Of a DNA stretch of 64,000 nucleotides, positions 1 to 9,164 are shown in pieces (positions within the stretch are counted from its first letter, which is position 1; each line of letters starts with the position of its first letter). The position numbers were made by a program, and so were the translations under genes. This stretch comes from Azohydromonas aeria. GTDB lineage: Bacteria > Pseudomonadota > Gammaproteobacteria > Burkholderiales > Burkholderiaceae_C. Below the pieces are notes generated by a model. It was not told where the DNA came from. It saw only the letters and a program-made list of their open reading frames with translations, and did not search any database. The stretch spans positions 81,550 through 145,549 of the forward strand of contig NZ_VIDQ01000008.1 of the NCBI RefSeq assembly GCF_009760915.1, in the 5' to 3' direction.

Positions 1-202
1 AGGGCAGGCCCACCAGGCTGAGGAAGCCGATAGTGGCCAGGTCCAGGCCCTCGGCCGAGAGCCAGGCCTGCATCGCCTGGCCGGTGAGCGCCAGCGGCAG
101 CCCCGAGGCGAAGCCCAGCAGCGTGACAGCGAGGAAGCGGTGGACGGCGGCCGCGCGCTGCGCCGGCGTGCGCGCCACGGCGGCGGCGGGGGAGGAAGGC
201 AT
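1..202 (-). CDS. AmpG-like MFS permease, N-terminal fragment
   Basis: The reading frame is open to the window edge, so only about 67 N-terminal residues are present. It starts at an ATG whose complement ends at 202 and reads MPSSPAAAVARTPAQ, then a first membrane segment containing LLGFASGLPLALTG and later LATIGFLSLVGLP. These two stretches match the first helix and following loop of the AmpG family, inner-membrane major-facilitator permeases that bring anhydro-muropeptides into the cytoplasm for cell-wall recycling. AmgK, a sugar kinase of peptidoglycan recycling, lies elsewhere in the window, which fits but proves nothing. The rest of the gene is needed to tell AmpG from other family members. 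Confidence 0.7.
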   Translation of the reverse strand, partial: MPSSPAAAVARTPAQRAAAVHRFLAVTLLGFASGLPLALTGQAMQAWLSAEGLDLATIGFLSLVGLP

Positions 203-244
203 CAAGGGATTCTAGGCAGCCGCCCCGGCGCAGCCGGGCATGGC

Positions 245-272
245 GGCCGGCGCGCTTCGGCGCGCACCGGCC
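245..272 (-). terminator. GC-rich hairpin after the RTX gene
   Basis: A strong hairpin with a TTCG loop, arms gcgcgc/gcgcgc extended by ccgg/ccgg around one bulged base, lies just beyond the RTX stop codon. There is no T-run on either strand, so it would be at best a weak terminator or an mRNA 3'-end stabiliser. Confidence 0.3.
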
Positions 273-286
273 GCTGCCGTGGGTCC

Positions 287-1675
287 TTACAGCACGAAGT
301 CGCCGGCCGCCAGCGTCTTGGGCACCGTGCCGACGAGCTGGAGCTCGAACTCGGCGGCCTTGTCGGTGTCGGTGTTGAAGGAAATCACGCCGTTGGCGTA
401 GGTCAGCTGGCCCGGCGCCGTGCCGAAGGCGCTGCCACTCACCAGGGTGAAGGCCTGGTTGCCGGCCAGGGCTGGCTTGGCGTCGAGCAGCGACAGGTCG
501 ATCAGGTCCTGCCCCGGCACGAAATCGACGATGGCATCGCGCGACGAGCCCAGGCCCAGGTCGGTCCAGGCGGCGAAGCGGAAGACATCCTTGCCGCCCT
601 CGCCGGCCAGGCGGTCCGTGCCCGCGCCGCCCACGAGCGTGTCGTTGCCCGCGCCGCCCGCCAGCGTGTCCTTGCCCGCGCCGCCGTCGAGCACGTTGGC
701 GCCGGCATTGCCGGTGAGGGTATTGGCCGCGGCATTGCCGCTGCCGTTGAGGTTCGCGCTGCCGGTGAGCACGAGCTTTTCGAGATTGGCGCCCAGGGTC
801 CAGGACAGGCTGGACTGCACGGTGTCGATTTCCTTGCCGTTGGTGGAAGTTTCGCGAATATCGTCCCGCGCATGGTCCACCACGTAAACGTCGTTGCCCT
901 CGCCGCCGATGAGCGTATCCGCGCCGGCGCCGCCATTGAGGACATTGGCCGCCTTGTTGCCCGTGAGCACGTTGGCCAGGGCATTGCCGGTGGCATTGAC
1001 GGCGGCGGTGCCGGTGAGGGTCAGGTTTTCGACGAAGGACACGCCGGCCTGGGCCGCCAGGTTGAAGGACACGCTGCTTTGCACCAGGTCCGTGCCGCCA
1101 GCGTCGGTGGAGCTGTATTGGGACTGGGTTTCAACCACCCGGTCACCGGCGTTGTCCACGACATAGGTGTCGTCACCGCTGCCGCCGAGCATCGTGTCGG
1201 CGCCGGCGCCGCCGACGAGGGAGTCCCGGCCATCGCCGCCGTCCAGCACGTCGTTGCCGCCCATGCCGTCGAGGGTGTCGTTGCCGGTACTCGACAGCAG
1301 CATGTCTGCGTAGTTGTTGCCCGTGATCCGGTCGTTGCCCGACAGCATGGACAGCGACGACGTGAGGTCGGGAAAATTGCCGTTGTCGTCGAAAATGAGG
1401 TTCAAATCCGAAGCTTCCAGCATTGGCTTGGATTTCGAATTGGCAATGGATATTGAATCCATCCTCATGGTGAAATAATTCAGCTCGGTCACGACCGCTT
1501 TGACCCTTATGGCGCCGTCAGCCATGGAAAATGAAATCCTGACCGTGTCGCCGTCAATCCTGCTTATTCTGGGATTGTCGTCCACGTCCAGCAGGTCAAT
1601 ATCGAGCAGGGAGCTTTCCTCATCGCTCATGTTCACGCCGGTGCCCAGCGTGTCGTACATCTTGAACGTCGCCAT
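287..1675 (-). CDS. RTX-type calcium-binding secreted protein
   Basis: The 462-residue product has no classical signal peptide. From about residue 110 it carries three blocks of glycine/aspartate nonapeptides of the GGxGxDxxx type (for example GGNDVLDGGDGRDSLVGG and GGAGKDTLAGGAGND), the calcium-binding beta-roll of RTX proteins. The last ~90 residues (DVFRF, DAIVDFVPGQDLIDLS, ending GDFVL) resemble the serralysin/M10 C-terminal region that carries the uncleaved type I secretion signal. The first ~105 residues show no recognised enzyme domain. A good ribosome site (AGAGGGGA) precedes the ATG. The gene begins 50 bp after the NRPS stop on the same strand, so the two are probably one transcript. 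No type I exporter genes are visible nearby. RTX identity is clear; the function is unknown. Confidence 0.85.
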   Translation of the reverse strand: MATFKMYDTLGTGVNMSDEESSLLDIDLLDVDDNPRISRIDGDTVRISFSMADGAIRVKAVVTELNYFTMRMDSISIANSKSKPMLEASDLNLIFDDNGNFPDLTSSLSMLSGNDRITGNNYADMLLSSTGNDTLDGMGGNDVLDGGDGRDSLVGGAGADTMLGGSGDDTYVVDNAGDRVVETQSQYSSTDAGGTDLVQSSVSFNLAAQAGVSFVENLTLTGTAAVNATGNALANVLTGNKAANVLNGGAGADTLIGGEGNDVYVVDHARDDIRETSTNGKEIDTVQSSLSWTLGANLEKLVLTGSANLNGSGNAAANTLTGNAGANVLDGGAGKDTLAGGAGNDTLVGGAGTDRLAGEGGKDVFRFAAWTDLGLGSSRDAIVDFVPGQDLIDLSLLDAKPALAGNQAFTLVSGSAFGTAPGQLTYANGVISFNTDTDKAAEFELQLVGTVPKTLAAGDFVL

Positions 1676-1725
1676 TTGTTTTCCCCTCTGATCAGGATTT
1701 ATTCAGAAAGCGTCATTTTGAAGGG

Positions 1726-4700
1726 TCACAGGGCGACGGCCCGCGGCGCGGGTGCCGCGGCCGGCTCGGCAGCCAGCACCGCGGCCAGCCGCGCGATGCC
1801 CGGGTGCTCGAACGGCAGCGCCAGCGGGATGTCGCGGGCCAGGGCCTCGCGCAGCCGCTGGCCCAGGGCGATGAGGCGCAGCGAGTCGGCACCGGCCTCG
1901 AAGAAGTCGTCGTGCGGTCCGAGGGCGCCATGGCCCAGCACCTCGCGGCAAATGGCCGCGATGCGCTGCTCCAGCACGCCGCGCGGCCCCGCCGCCAGGG
2001 CCGCCGACACCGCCGCGCCCGCGGCCCGCGAGCGCTGCGCCAGGCTCTGCGCCACGGGCAGCGCGGCGCGGTCGAGCTTGCCGTTGCGCGTCAGCGGCAT
2101 GCGCTCCAGCCGCGTGAAGGTGGCCGGCACCATGTGCGGGGGCAGCGCGCCGAGCTGCGCGCGCAGCGCCTGCGGCTCGACCTCGGCCGTGCCGGTCCAG
2201 AAGGCATGCAGCTGCTGCCCGCCCGGGCCGTCGTGCGCCACCACCACCACCTCGCGCACGGCCGGGTGCGCCGCCAGCGCGGCCTCGATCCGCGCGGGCT
2301 CGATGCGCAGGCCCCGCACCTTGAGCTGCCGCTCACTGCGCCCGCGCAGGTCCAGGCTGCCGTCGGGCAGCCAGCGCGCGATGTCGCCGGTGCGGACCAG
2401 CCGCCCGCCGCTGCCTCCGAAGGGGTCGAAGAGGAAGCGCTCGCGCGTGAGCTCGGGGCGGTTCAGGTAGCCCAGCGTGACGCCGTCGCCGCCCACCACC
2501 AGCTCGCCCCAGGCTCCCGGCGGCAGCAGCGCGCCCTGGTCGTCGAGCACGTAGGCGGTGGTGTTGGGGACCGGCCGCCCGATCGGGATGCGCCCGGCGC
2601 AGGCGCGCTCGATCGGCTGCGCGGTGGAGAAGGTGGTGTTCTCCATCGGGCCGTAGGCGTTGACCAGGTGCAGTTGCGGGCAGGCCGCGCGCACGCGGGC
2701 GGCGTGCCGCGGCGAGAGCACGTCGCCGCCCACGAGCAGCCACCGCAGCCCCGCGAACAGCGCGGGGTCGGCTTCGCACAGCTGGTGGAACAGCGCCGTG
2801 CTCAGCCACAGCCCGGTGATGCGGTGGCGCTGCAGCGCCGCGCGCAGCAGCGGCGCGTCCAGCAGCACCGCCTCGTCCACCACGCACAGCTCGGCGCCGT
2901 GCAGCAGCGCGCCCCAGACCTCGAAGGCGCTGGCGCCGAAGGACGGTGCGCCGGTCTGCAGGATGCGCTGGTCCGGGCCGAGCTCGACGCAGTCGGCTCC
3001 GCACACCAGCCGCACCACGTTGCGGTGCGTGACCATGCAGCCCTTGGGCGTGCCGGTGGCGCCGGAAGTGGCCATGACGCAGGCCACCTGCTGCGGCGAC
3101 GCCGGCGCGGGCTCCAGGGCCTCGGCCGCGGCGTCGAGCGCGGCATCGCCGCCGTGCAGCAGCGCCGCGTCGAGCCGCAGCAGCGCCGGCCCTTCGGGCG
3201 CCTGCGCCGCGCTGTCCGGGTGCAGGCACAGCACGCGCGCGCCGGCGTCCTGCACCATCACGCGCAGCCGCGCGGCCGAGGCATGCGCATCCAGCGGCAG
3301 GTACGCCGCGCCGCAGTAGAGCGTGCCCAGCATCGCCGCCACCAGCGCCGCGCCGCGCGGCGCCAGCAGCGCCACGCGGTCGCCCGGGCGCACGCCCAGC
3401 GCGCGCAGCCGCAGCGCGCAGCGGCGCGCGGCGCGGCGCAGCGCCGCGTAGTCCAGCGCCTGCTCGCCCTCGCGCACCGCCACCGACGCCGCATGTGCCG
3501 CCGCGGCTTGCTCGAACAGCGCCACCAGGCCCGACTGCGCCGGGTAGTCGCGCTGCGTGGCGTTGAAGTCCTGCAGCACGCGCCGCGCTTCGGGCGGCGC
3601 GCAGATGCCCAGCGTGCCCACGGCCGCCTGCGGCATGGACAGGATCTCCTGCAGCAGCTGCAGCAGGCTGCGCCCCAGGCCCTGCACCATCGCCGGCGCG
3701 TGGCGCGCGGCGTCGTGCACGAAGCTCACGCGCACCTCCTCGCCCAGGTGCACGACGACGTGGAAGTCGTGCCCGGCGGCCTGGCACAGGTGCGCGTTGG
3801 CCACGCGCGGCGCGCTGCCTTCGGGCGTGAGCGCGCGCAGCCGCTGCGCCAGCGGCATTCCCTCGAAGCTCACCACGTGGTTGACGAGCCGGTCCTTGAG
3901 CGGCGAGGCCGCCTGTACCGCCGTCAGCGGGTAGTACGCGAAGGCGCCGGCCGCGGCCGTGTCGCGCTGCACCCGGCGCGCGACCTCGATGAAGGGCTCC
4001 TGCGCATCGCTGCGCACGCGCAGCGGCTGGGTGTTGACGAACGGCCCCACCATGCGCTCCACGCCCGGCAGCGCCGCGGGCCGCCCCGGCACCACGGTGC
4101 CGAACACCACGTCGCGGCTGGCGTTGACCTTCTGCAGCAGCACGCCCCAGGCGGCCAGGAACAGCGCCTCGCTGCCCAGGCCCTGCTCGCGCGCCAGCGC
4201 CTGCAGCGCGCGGCTCAGCGGCGGACCCAGCGAGAAGCGGTGCTCGGCAACCTCGACGGCGCCGGCGTGCGGCAGGTCGAAATACGGCACGCCCGCCTCC
4301 TGCGTGCAGTCGCGCAAGGCGCGGCTCCAGTGGGCGTGGGCCTGGGCCCGGTCCTGCCGGCCCAGCCAGGCGAGGTACGGGCCGCACGGCACCGGCTCGC
4401 GCCCGACGATGTCGGCCCGCGGGTCGGCCCGCGGGTCGGCGCGCAGTTGCGCGTACGCGGCGAACAGGTCCCCGAACAGCGGCACCAGGCAACCGTTGTC
4501 CAGGACGAGGCGGTGATACGTCAGCACCAGGCGGTGCCGGTCGGGCGCCAAGCGCAGCAGCGCCAGGCGCAGCAGCGGGCCGGCGCCGATGTCGAAGCCG
4601 CGCGCGCGGTCCCGCGCCTTGAAGGCCTCCACCGCCGCCTGCGCCGCGGCCTCGTCCGGCGCCGGCGCGGCGCCCAGGTCCAGGTGCTCCACGGGCGTTT

Positions 4701-4953
4701 CCCGGGACCGGAGCACCACCTGGCACGGCGGGCCGAAGGAGCGGAAGCTGAAGACGGTGCGCAGCGCGTCGTGCCGGGCCACCAGCGCCGCGAAGGCGCC
4801 GCGCAGCGCGGCGATGTCGAGCGTGCCTTCGAGCACGAGGTCGAGCTGACCGACGCAGGCGGGCGCGTCGGGCGCGCGCGCCTGCCCGATGAGCAGGCCC
4901 TCCTGCAGCGGTGTCAGCGGGTAGGTGTGCTGCACGTCGTCGTGCGTCGGCAT
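1726..4953 (-). CDS. Single-module NRPS (condensation-adenylation-carrier) with atypical active sites
   Basis: This 1075-residue protein would load an acyl or aminoacyl unit on a phosphopantetheine arm. The ATG at 4953 follows GGGAGACGCC; an upstream in-frame start lacks support. Domains in order: condensation (~10-440; YPLTPLQEGLL, RHDALRTVF, GPFVNTQPLRV), adenylation (~460-960; SGATGTPKG around S630, NAYGPMEN, RTGDIARW, NGKLDRAAL with the A10 Lys) and a carrier domain (GADSLRL, predicted phosphopantetheine Ser1024). There is no thioesterase or reductase, so release needs a partner. Oddities: the HHxxxDG motif reads HRLVLDN (Arg148 for the catalytic second His), and the position equal to GrsA Asp235 is Gly673. 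By hand alignment the pocket reads G-A-F-W-L-G-A-T-F-K, close to valine codes apart from the first residue. It lies between an anti-sigma gene and an RTX gene. Confidence 0.9.
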   Translation of the reverse strand: MPTHDDVQHTYPLTPLQEGLLIGQARAPDAPACVGQLDLVLEGTLDIAALRGAFAALVARHDALRTVFSFRSFGPPCQVVLRSRETPVEHLDLGAAPAPDEAAAQAAVEAFKARDRARGFDIGAGPLLRLALLRLAPDRHRLVLTYHRLVLDNGCLVPLFGDLFAAYAQLRADPRADPRADIVGREPVPCGPYLAWLGRQDRAQAHAHWSRALRDCTQEAGVPYFDLPHAGAVEVAEHRFSLGPPLSRALQALAREQGLGSEALFLAAWGVLLQKVNASRDVVFGTVVPGRPAALPGVERMVGPFVNTQPLRVRSDAQEPFIEVARRVQRDTAAAGAFAYYPLTAVQAASPLKDRLVNHVVSFEGMPLAQRLRALTPEGSAPRVANAHLCQAAGHDFHVVVHLGEEVRVSFVHDAARHAPAMVQGLGRSLLQLLQEILSMPQAAVGTLGICAPPEARRVLQDFNATQRDYPAQSGLVALFEQAAAAHAASVAVREGEQALDYAALRRAARRCALRLRALGVRPGDRVALLAPRGAALVAAMLGTLYCGAAYLPLDAHASAARLRVMVQDAGARVLCLHPDSAAQAPEGPALLRLDAALLHGGDAALDAAAEALEPAPASPQQVACVMATSGATGTPKGCMVTHRNVVRLVCGADCVELGPDQRILQTGAPSFGASAFEVWGALLHGAELCVVDEAVLLDAPLLRAALQRHRITGLWLSTALFHQLCEADPALFAGLRWLLVGGDVLSPRHAARVRAACPQLHLVNAYGPMENTTFSTAQPIERACAGRIPIGRPVPNTTAYVLDDQGALLPPGAWGELVVGGDGVTLGYLNRPELTRERFLFDPFGGSGGRLVRTGDIARWLPDGSLDLRGRSERQLKVRGLRIEPARIEAALAAHPAVREVVVVAHDGPGGQQLHAFWTGTAEVEPQALRAQLGALPPHMVPATFTRLERMPLTRNGKLDRAALPVAQSLAQRSRAAGAAVSAALAAGPRGVLEQRIAAICREVLGHGALGPHDDFFEAGADSLRLIALGQRLREALARDIPLALPFEHPGIARLAAVLAAEPAAAPAPRAVAL

Positions 4954-4985
4954 GGCGTCTCCCGGCGGGAACAGGCTGTGCCGCG

Positions 4986-5026
4986 CTGCGTCAGCATCAA
5001 AACACTTACTTACACGGCTGACGCAG
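4986..5026. promoter_or_regulatory. 10-bp perfect inverted repeat upstream of the NRPS gene
   Basis: The arms ctgcgtcagc (4986-4995) and gctgacgcag (5017-5026) are exact reverse complements separated by 21 bp of AT-richer sequence that contains a TAAGTAAG direct repeat on the coding strand. It sits 33-73 bp before the NRPS start codon, where an operator or a 5'-leader hairpin would lie. Which of these it is cannot be told from sequence. Confidence 0.5.
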
Positions 5027-5082
5027 TGTAGCAATCACCTCCTGGTGCGGCGCCAGCGCCACGGCCGTGGCATGTGCGGAAT

Positions 5083-5880
5083 TCAGCTGCCCGGCGTGGC
5101 TTGACTGGCCTGCGCCGTCTGCTGCCGGTGGATCTCCAGGGCCAGCGCCAGCATCCGCTCGCGCGGCAGCGGGCCGACCAGCGCGTAGCCGCAGCCGCTC
5201 TCGACCCAATAGAACATGTTGAGCTCGCCCTGGCGCTCGAAGCGGAACGCGGCCGGGGTGCCGGCCTCGGGCTTGCGCAGGTAGACGGTGACGCGGCGCT
5301 TCTCGGCGTCCTCGTACATCAGTTGCGCGCTGGGGCCCGCGGCGTCGGGCAGCAGCCGCCCGCCCACCAGGCTGAAGCCCTGGGCCTGCAGGTCGAACAG
5401 CTTCACCGGCAGCGTGGTGCGCCGGGTGAGCCAGCGCGCGAGGTGCTCCTCACCCGCGCGCACTTCCACCGGGTGGCGCTGCTCGGGGGCATAGACGGCG
5501 TGCGCCACCGCCGCGCGCCGCACCCAGGGCGGCTCGTGCGCGAAGCGCTGCGCCAGCGGCTCCTGCCAGCGCCACATGGCGCCCGCGCCCAGCACCGCGC
5601 CGCCGGCGACGAGCAGCAGCACGGCGGCGGCACGCGCCCAGGGCCGCTGCGCCAGCGGGCGCGGGTGCAGCAGCCGGCGCATGCCGGCCGGCACGGCTTC
5701 GGCGAGCACCGGGTCGAAGCGCGCGCGCAGCGCGTCGCGGTCGGCCGCCCAGAGGCGCACGCGCTCGGCGTCCTCGGGATGCTCGCGCAGCCACTGCTCG
5801 ACGCGCGCGCGCGGCTCGGGGTCGAGCTCGTCGTCGAGCCAGGCGCTCAGCAGTTCGTCATCGATGCGGTCGGCGTCCAT
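5083..5880 (-). CDS. Membrane anti-sigma factor
   Basis: The 265-residue protein starts with a short acidic helical region (DELLSAWLDDELDPEPRA) of the kind that holds an ECF sigma factor in the cytoplasm. A single hydrophobic segment follows at about residues 83-104 (AAAVLLLVAGGAVLGAGA), then a ~160-residue extracytoplasmic domain. The zinc HxxxCxxC motif of ZAS anti-sigma factors is absent. The start lies 35 bp after the stop of the upstream sigma gene on the same strand, the usual arrangement for a sigma/anti-sigma pair. The stimulus sensed by the outer domain cannot be read from the sequence. Release of the sigma factor could drive the NRPS-RTX genes that follow after 130 bp; that is inference. 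Confidence 0.8.
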   Translation of the reverse strand: MDADRIDDELLSAWLDDELDPEPRARVEQWLREHPEDAERVRLWAADRDALRARFDPVLAEAVPAGMRRLLHPRPLAQRPWARAAAVLLLVAGGAVLGAGAMWRWQEPLAQRFAHEPPWVRRAAVAHAVYAPEQRHPVEVRAGEEHLARWLTRRTTLPVKLFDLQAQGFSLVGGRLLPDAAGPSAQLMYEDAEKRRVTVYLRKPEAGTPAAFRFERQGELNMFYWVESGCGYALVGPLPRERMLALALEIHRQQTAQASQATPGS

Positions 5881-5914
5881 GCTCCCTCGTGCCGTGTCGT
5901 CGTTTTTTCTGGCT

Positions 5915-6448
5915 TCAGATCACGCGGCGCAGGTGCGGCGCGCGCGCCGGCGGTTTGCCGTCGCCCAGGGCCCGGCGCAGCAACAGGCGTGCGCGGCTGA
6001 TGCGCGACATCACCGTGCCGGCCGGGATGCCCAGCACCTGCGCCGTCTCGGCGTAGCTGAGCTGCTCGACCACCACCAGCAGCAGCGGCTCGCGCAGCTC
6101 GGGCGTGAGCGTGCGCAGCGCGGCCAGCAGGTCCAGCCGCAGCCCGATGTCGGGCTCCTGCGTGCCGGCGTGGCGGTCGAGTTCCTGGTCCATGCGCTCG
6201 GGCTCCAGCAGTGACAGCCGCGCGTCGCGGCGCAGCGTGTCGTGATGCGCGTTGTGGGCGATCGACAGCAGCCACACCAGCAGGTCGCGCCGCTCGTCGA
6301 ACTGGTGCCAGTGCGCCAGCGCGCGCTCCAGCGTGCTCTGCACCAGGTCGTCGGCGCGCCCGGTGTCGTACACCAGGGAGCGCGCGTAGCGACGCAGCCG
6401 CGGAATGGCGGCCAGCAGCAGCTGGCGGAAGTTGTCGGGTGCGTCCAC
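5915..6448 (-). CDS. ECF-type RNA polymerase sigma factor
   Basis: About 177 residues with sigma-70 region 2 (GRADDLVQSTLERALAHW, then WLLSIAHNAHHD) and region 4 (LREPLLLVVVEQLSYAETA with the helix-turn-helix GIPAGTVMSRISRAR). Lacking regions 1 and 3, it is an extracytoplasmic-function sigma factor. I take the start as the GTG ending at 6448 (VDAPDNFRQ), because longer versions of the frame run into sequence that codes for trxC on the other strand and there is no nearer ATG; the ribosome site is weak. The cognate anti-sigma factor is the next gene. The sigma gene is divergent from trxC with 118 bp between start codons, so the promoters of the two probably face each other. Confidence 0.87.
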   Translation of the reverse strand: MDAPDNFRQLLLAAIPRLRRYARSLVYDTGRADDLVQSTLERALAHWHQFDERRDLLVWLLSIAHNAHHDTLRRDARLSLLEPERMDQELDRHAGTQEPDIGLRLDLLAALRTLTPELREPLLLVVVEQLSYAETAQVLGIPAGTVMSRISRARLLLRRALGDGKPPARAPHLRRVI

Positions 6449-6566
6449 TTGTGAAGGGTGTACGGGCCAGGGCGGGCGAATATTCCCACCGCCGGTGCCG
6501 TGCCGACGCTGTTCCGGTGCAGGGGCAAACCCTTGCAGGAGGGATTCCCGCCTCCACCATCGGGTG

Positions 6567-7001
6567 ATGGACACCTCCGCCTCGACCCACGTCGCCTGCC
6601 CGCACTGCGCGGCGCTCAACCGCATTCCCAGCGCCCGGCTGGGCCAGGACCCGGTGTGCGGCCGCTGCGGCGAGCCGCTGCTCGACGGCCAGCCGCTCGC
6701 GCTCACCGACGCCAACTTCGACAGCGTGGTGGCGCGCACCGAGCTGCCGGTGATCGTGGACCTGTGGGCGCCCTGGTGCGGCCCCTGCCGCGGCATGGCC
6801 CCGGCCTACGAGCAGGCCGCGCGCGAACTGAAAGGCCGGGCCTTGCTCGTGAAGGTGGACACCGACGCCAACCCGCGCACCGCCGCGAAGTTCCAGGTGC
6901 GCAGCATCCCCACGCTGCTGAAGCTGCAGCAGGGCCGCGAGACGGCCCGCATCAGCGGCGCGATGCCGGCGGCGCAGATCGTGCGGTGGGCCGGCGTCTA
7001 G
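6567..7001 (+). CDS. trxC: Thioredoxin 2 (TrxC) with N-terminal zinc ribbon
   Basis: The 144-residue product has the two parts expected of TrxC: an N-terminal zinc-binding section with paired cysteines (ACPHC and VCGRCG) and a thioredoxin fold with the active site WAPWCGPCRG followed by the conserved cis-proline loop SIPTLL. It is a cytoplasmic disulfide reductase, and in enterobacteria it belongs to the oxidative stress response. I chose the ATG at 6567; a GTG directly before it is in frame and could also serve. It converges with the M20 peptidase gene 15 bp downstream, with no obvious terminator between. The family call is firm. Confidence 0.93.
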   Translation: MDTSASTHVACPHCAALNRIPSARLGQDPVCGRCGEPLLDGQPLALTDANFDSVVARTELPVIVDLWAPWCGPCRGMAPAYEQAARELKGRALLVKVDTDANPRTAAKFQVRSIPTLLKLQQGRETARISGAMPAAQIVRWAGV

Positions 7002-7015
7002 CGTCTAGGCCCGCC

Positions 7016-8485
<1,470 letters not shown>

Positions 8486-8579
8486 GGCGGGCTCCGGAAG
8501 GGGTTCAAACCATTCTAGGAGCCGCCTTTTCCACTGCTGCCGATGGCGGGATGGCGTGGTCGCTCCGGCTCGCAGCCGG

Positions 8580-9164
8580 TCAGCCCCGCTCCAGCCGAAA
8601 CACCGCCGTGCTCGCCCTCAAATTCGGCCACGAGTCGATGCGCCGCCCGTCATGCAGCCCGAAGGACTGCAGCACCCGCAGCCCGCACTGCCCGGCCAGC
8701 ACTTCGAAGTCGGCGAAGGTGCCGACGCGGATGTTGGGCGTGTCGTACCACTGGTAGGGCAGCGTCTTGGTCACGGGCATGCGCCCGCGCAGCACCGAGA
8801 AGCGGTTCGGCCAGTGCGCGAAGTTCGGGAAGCTCACGATCGCGCTGCGCCCCACGCGCGCCGTCTCGCGCAGCAGCTGCTCGGTGTTGCGCAGGTGCTG
8901 CAAGGTGTCCAGCTGCAGCACCACGTCGAAGCTGCCGTCGCGGAACAGTCCCAGCCCGTCGTCCAGGTTGCGCTGGATGACGTTGACGCCGCGCTTGACG
9001 CAGCTCAGCACCTTGGCGTCGTCGATCTCCACGCCGTAGCCACTGCAGCCGCGCTCGTCGCGCAGCAGCGCCAGCAGCGCGCCGTCGCCGCAGCCCAGGT
9101 CCAGCACCCGGCTGCCTTTCGGCACCAGCTCGGCGATCTGCCTCATGGCCTGACGGTCGCTCAT
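8580..9164 (-). CDS. metW: Methionine biosynthesis protein MetW
   Basis: A 194-residue class I methyltransferase fold with the SAM-binding motif [12 protein letters not shown], then [10 protein letters not shown] and SFPNFAHW as in MetW. Its ATG overlaps the metX stop codon (ATGA), so the two are translationally coupled, and metXW is a widely conserved pair. In Pseudomonas and related bacteria MetW is needed for MetX-dependent homoserine acylation. No methyl-acceptor substrate has been clear for the family. The gene lies downstream of the SAM-II riboswitch and should be controlled with metX. Confidence 0.93.
   Translation of the reverse strand: MSDRQAMRQIAELVPKGSRVLDLGCGDGALLALLRDERGCSGYGVEIDDAKVLSCVKRGVNVIQRNLDDGLGLFRDGSFDVVLQLDTLQHLRNTEQLLRETARVGRSAIVSFPNFAHWPNRFSVLRGRMPVTKTLPYQWYDTPNIRVGTFADFEVLAGQCGLRVLQSFGLHDGRRIDSWPNLRASTAVFRLERG

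Noticed and set aside
1804..5031. Open frame of 1075 codons opposite the NRPS gene
   Set aside because: Its product is Arg/Gln/His/Ala-rich with no domain. It is a mirror effect of high GC on the strand opposite a real gene.
8495..8520. tRNA T-loop-like ggttcaaacc upstream of the M20 peptidase gene
   Set aside because: The flanks do not form T-arm or acceptor stems and no anticodon arm is upstream. No tRNA was found anywhere in the window.
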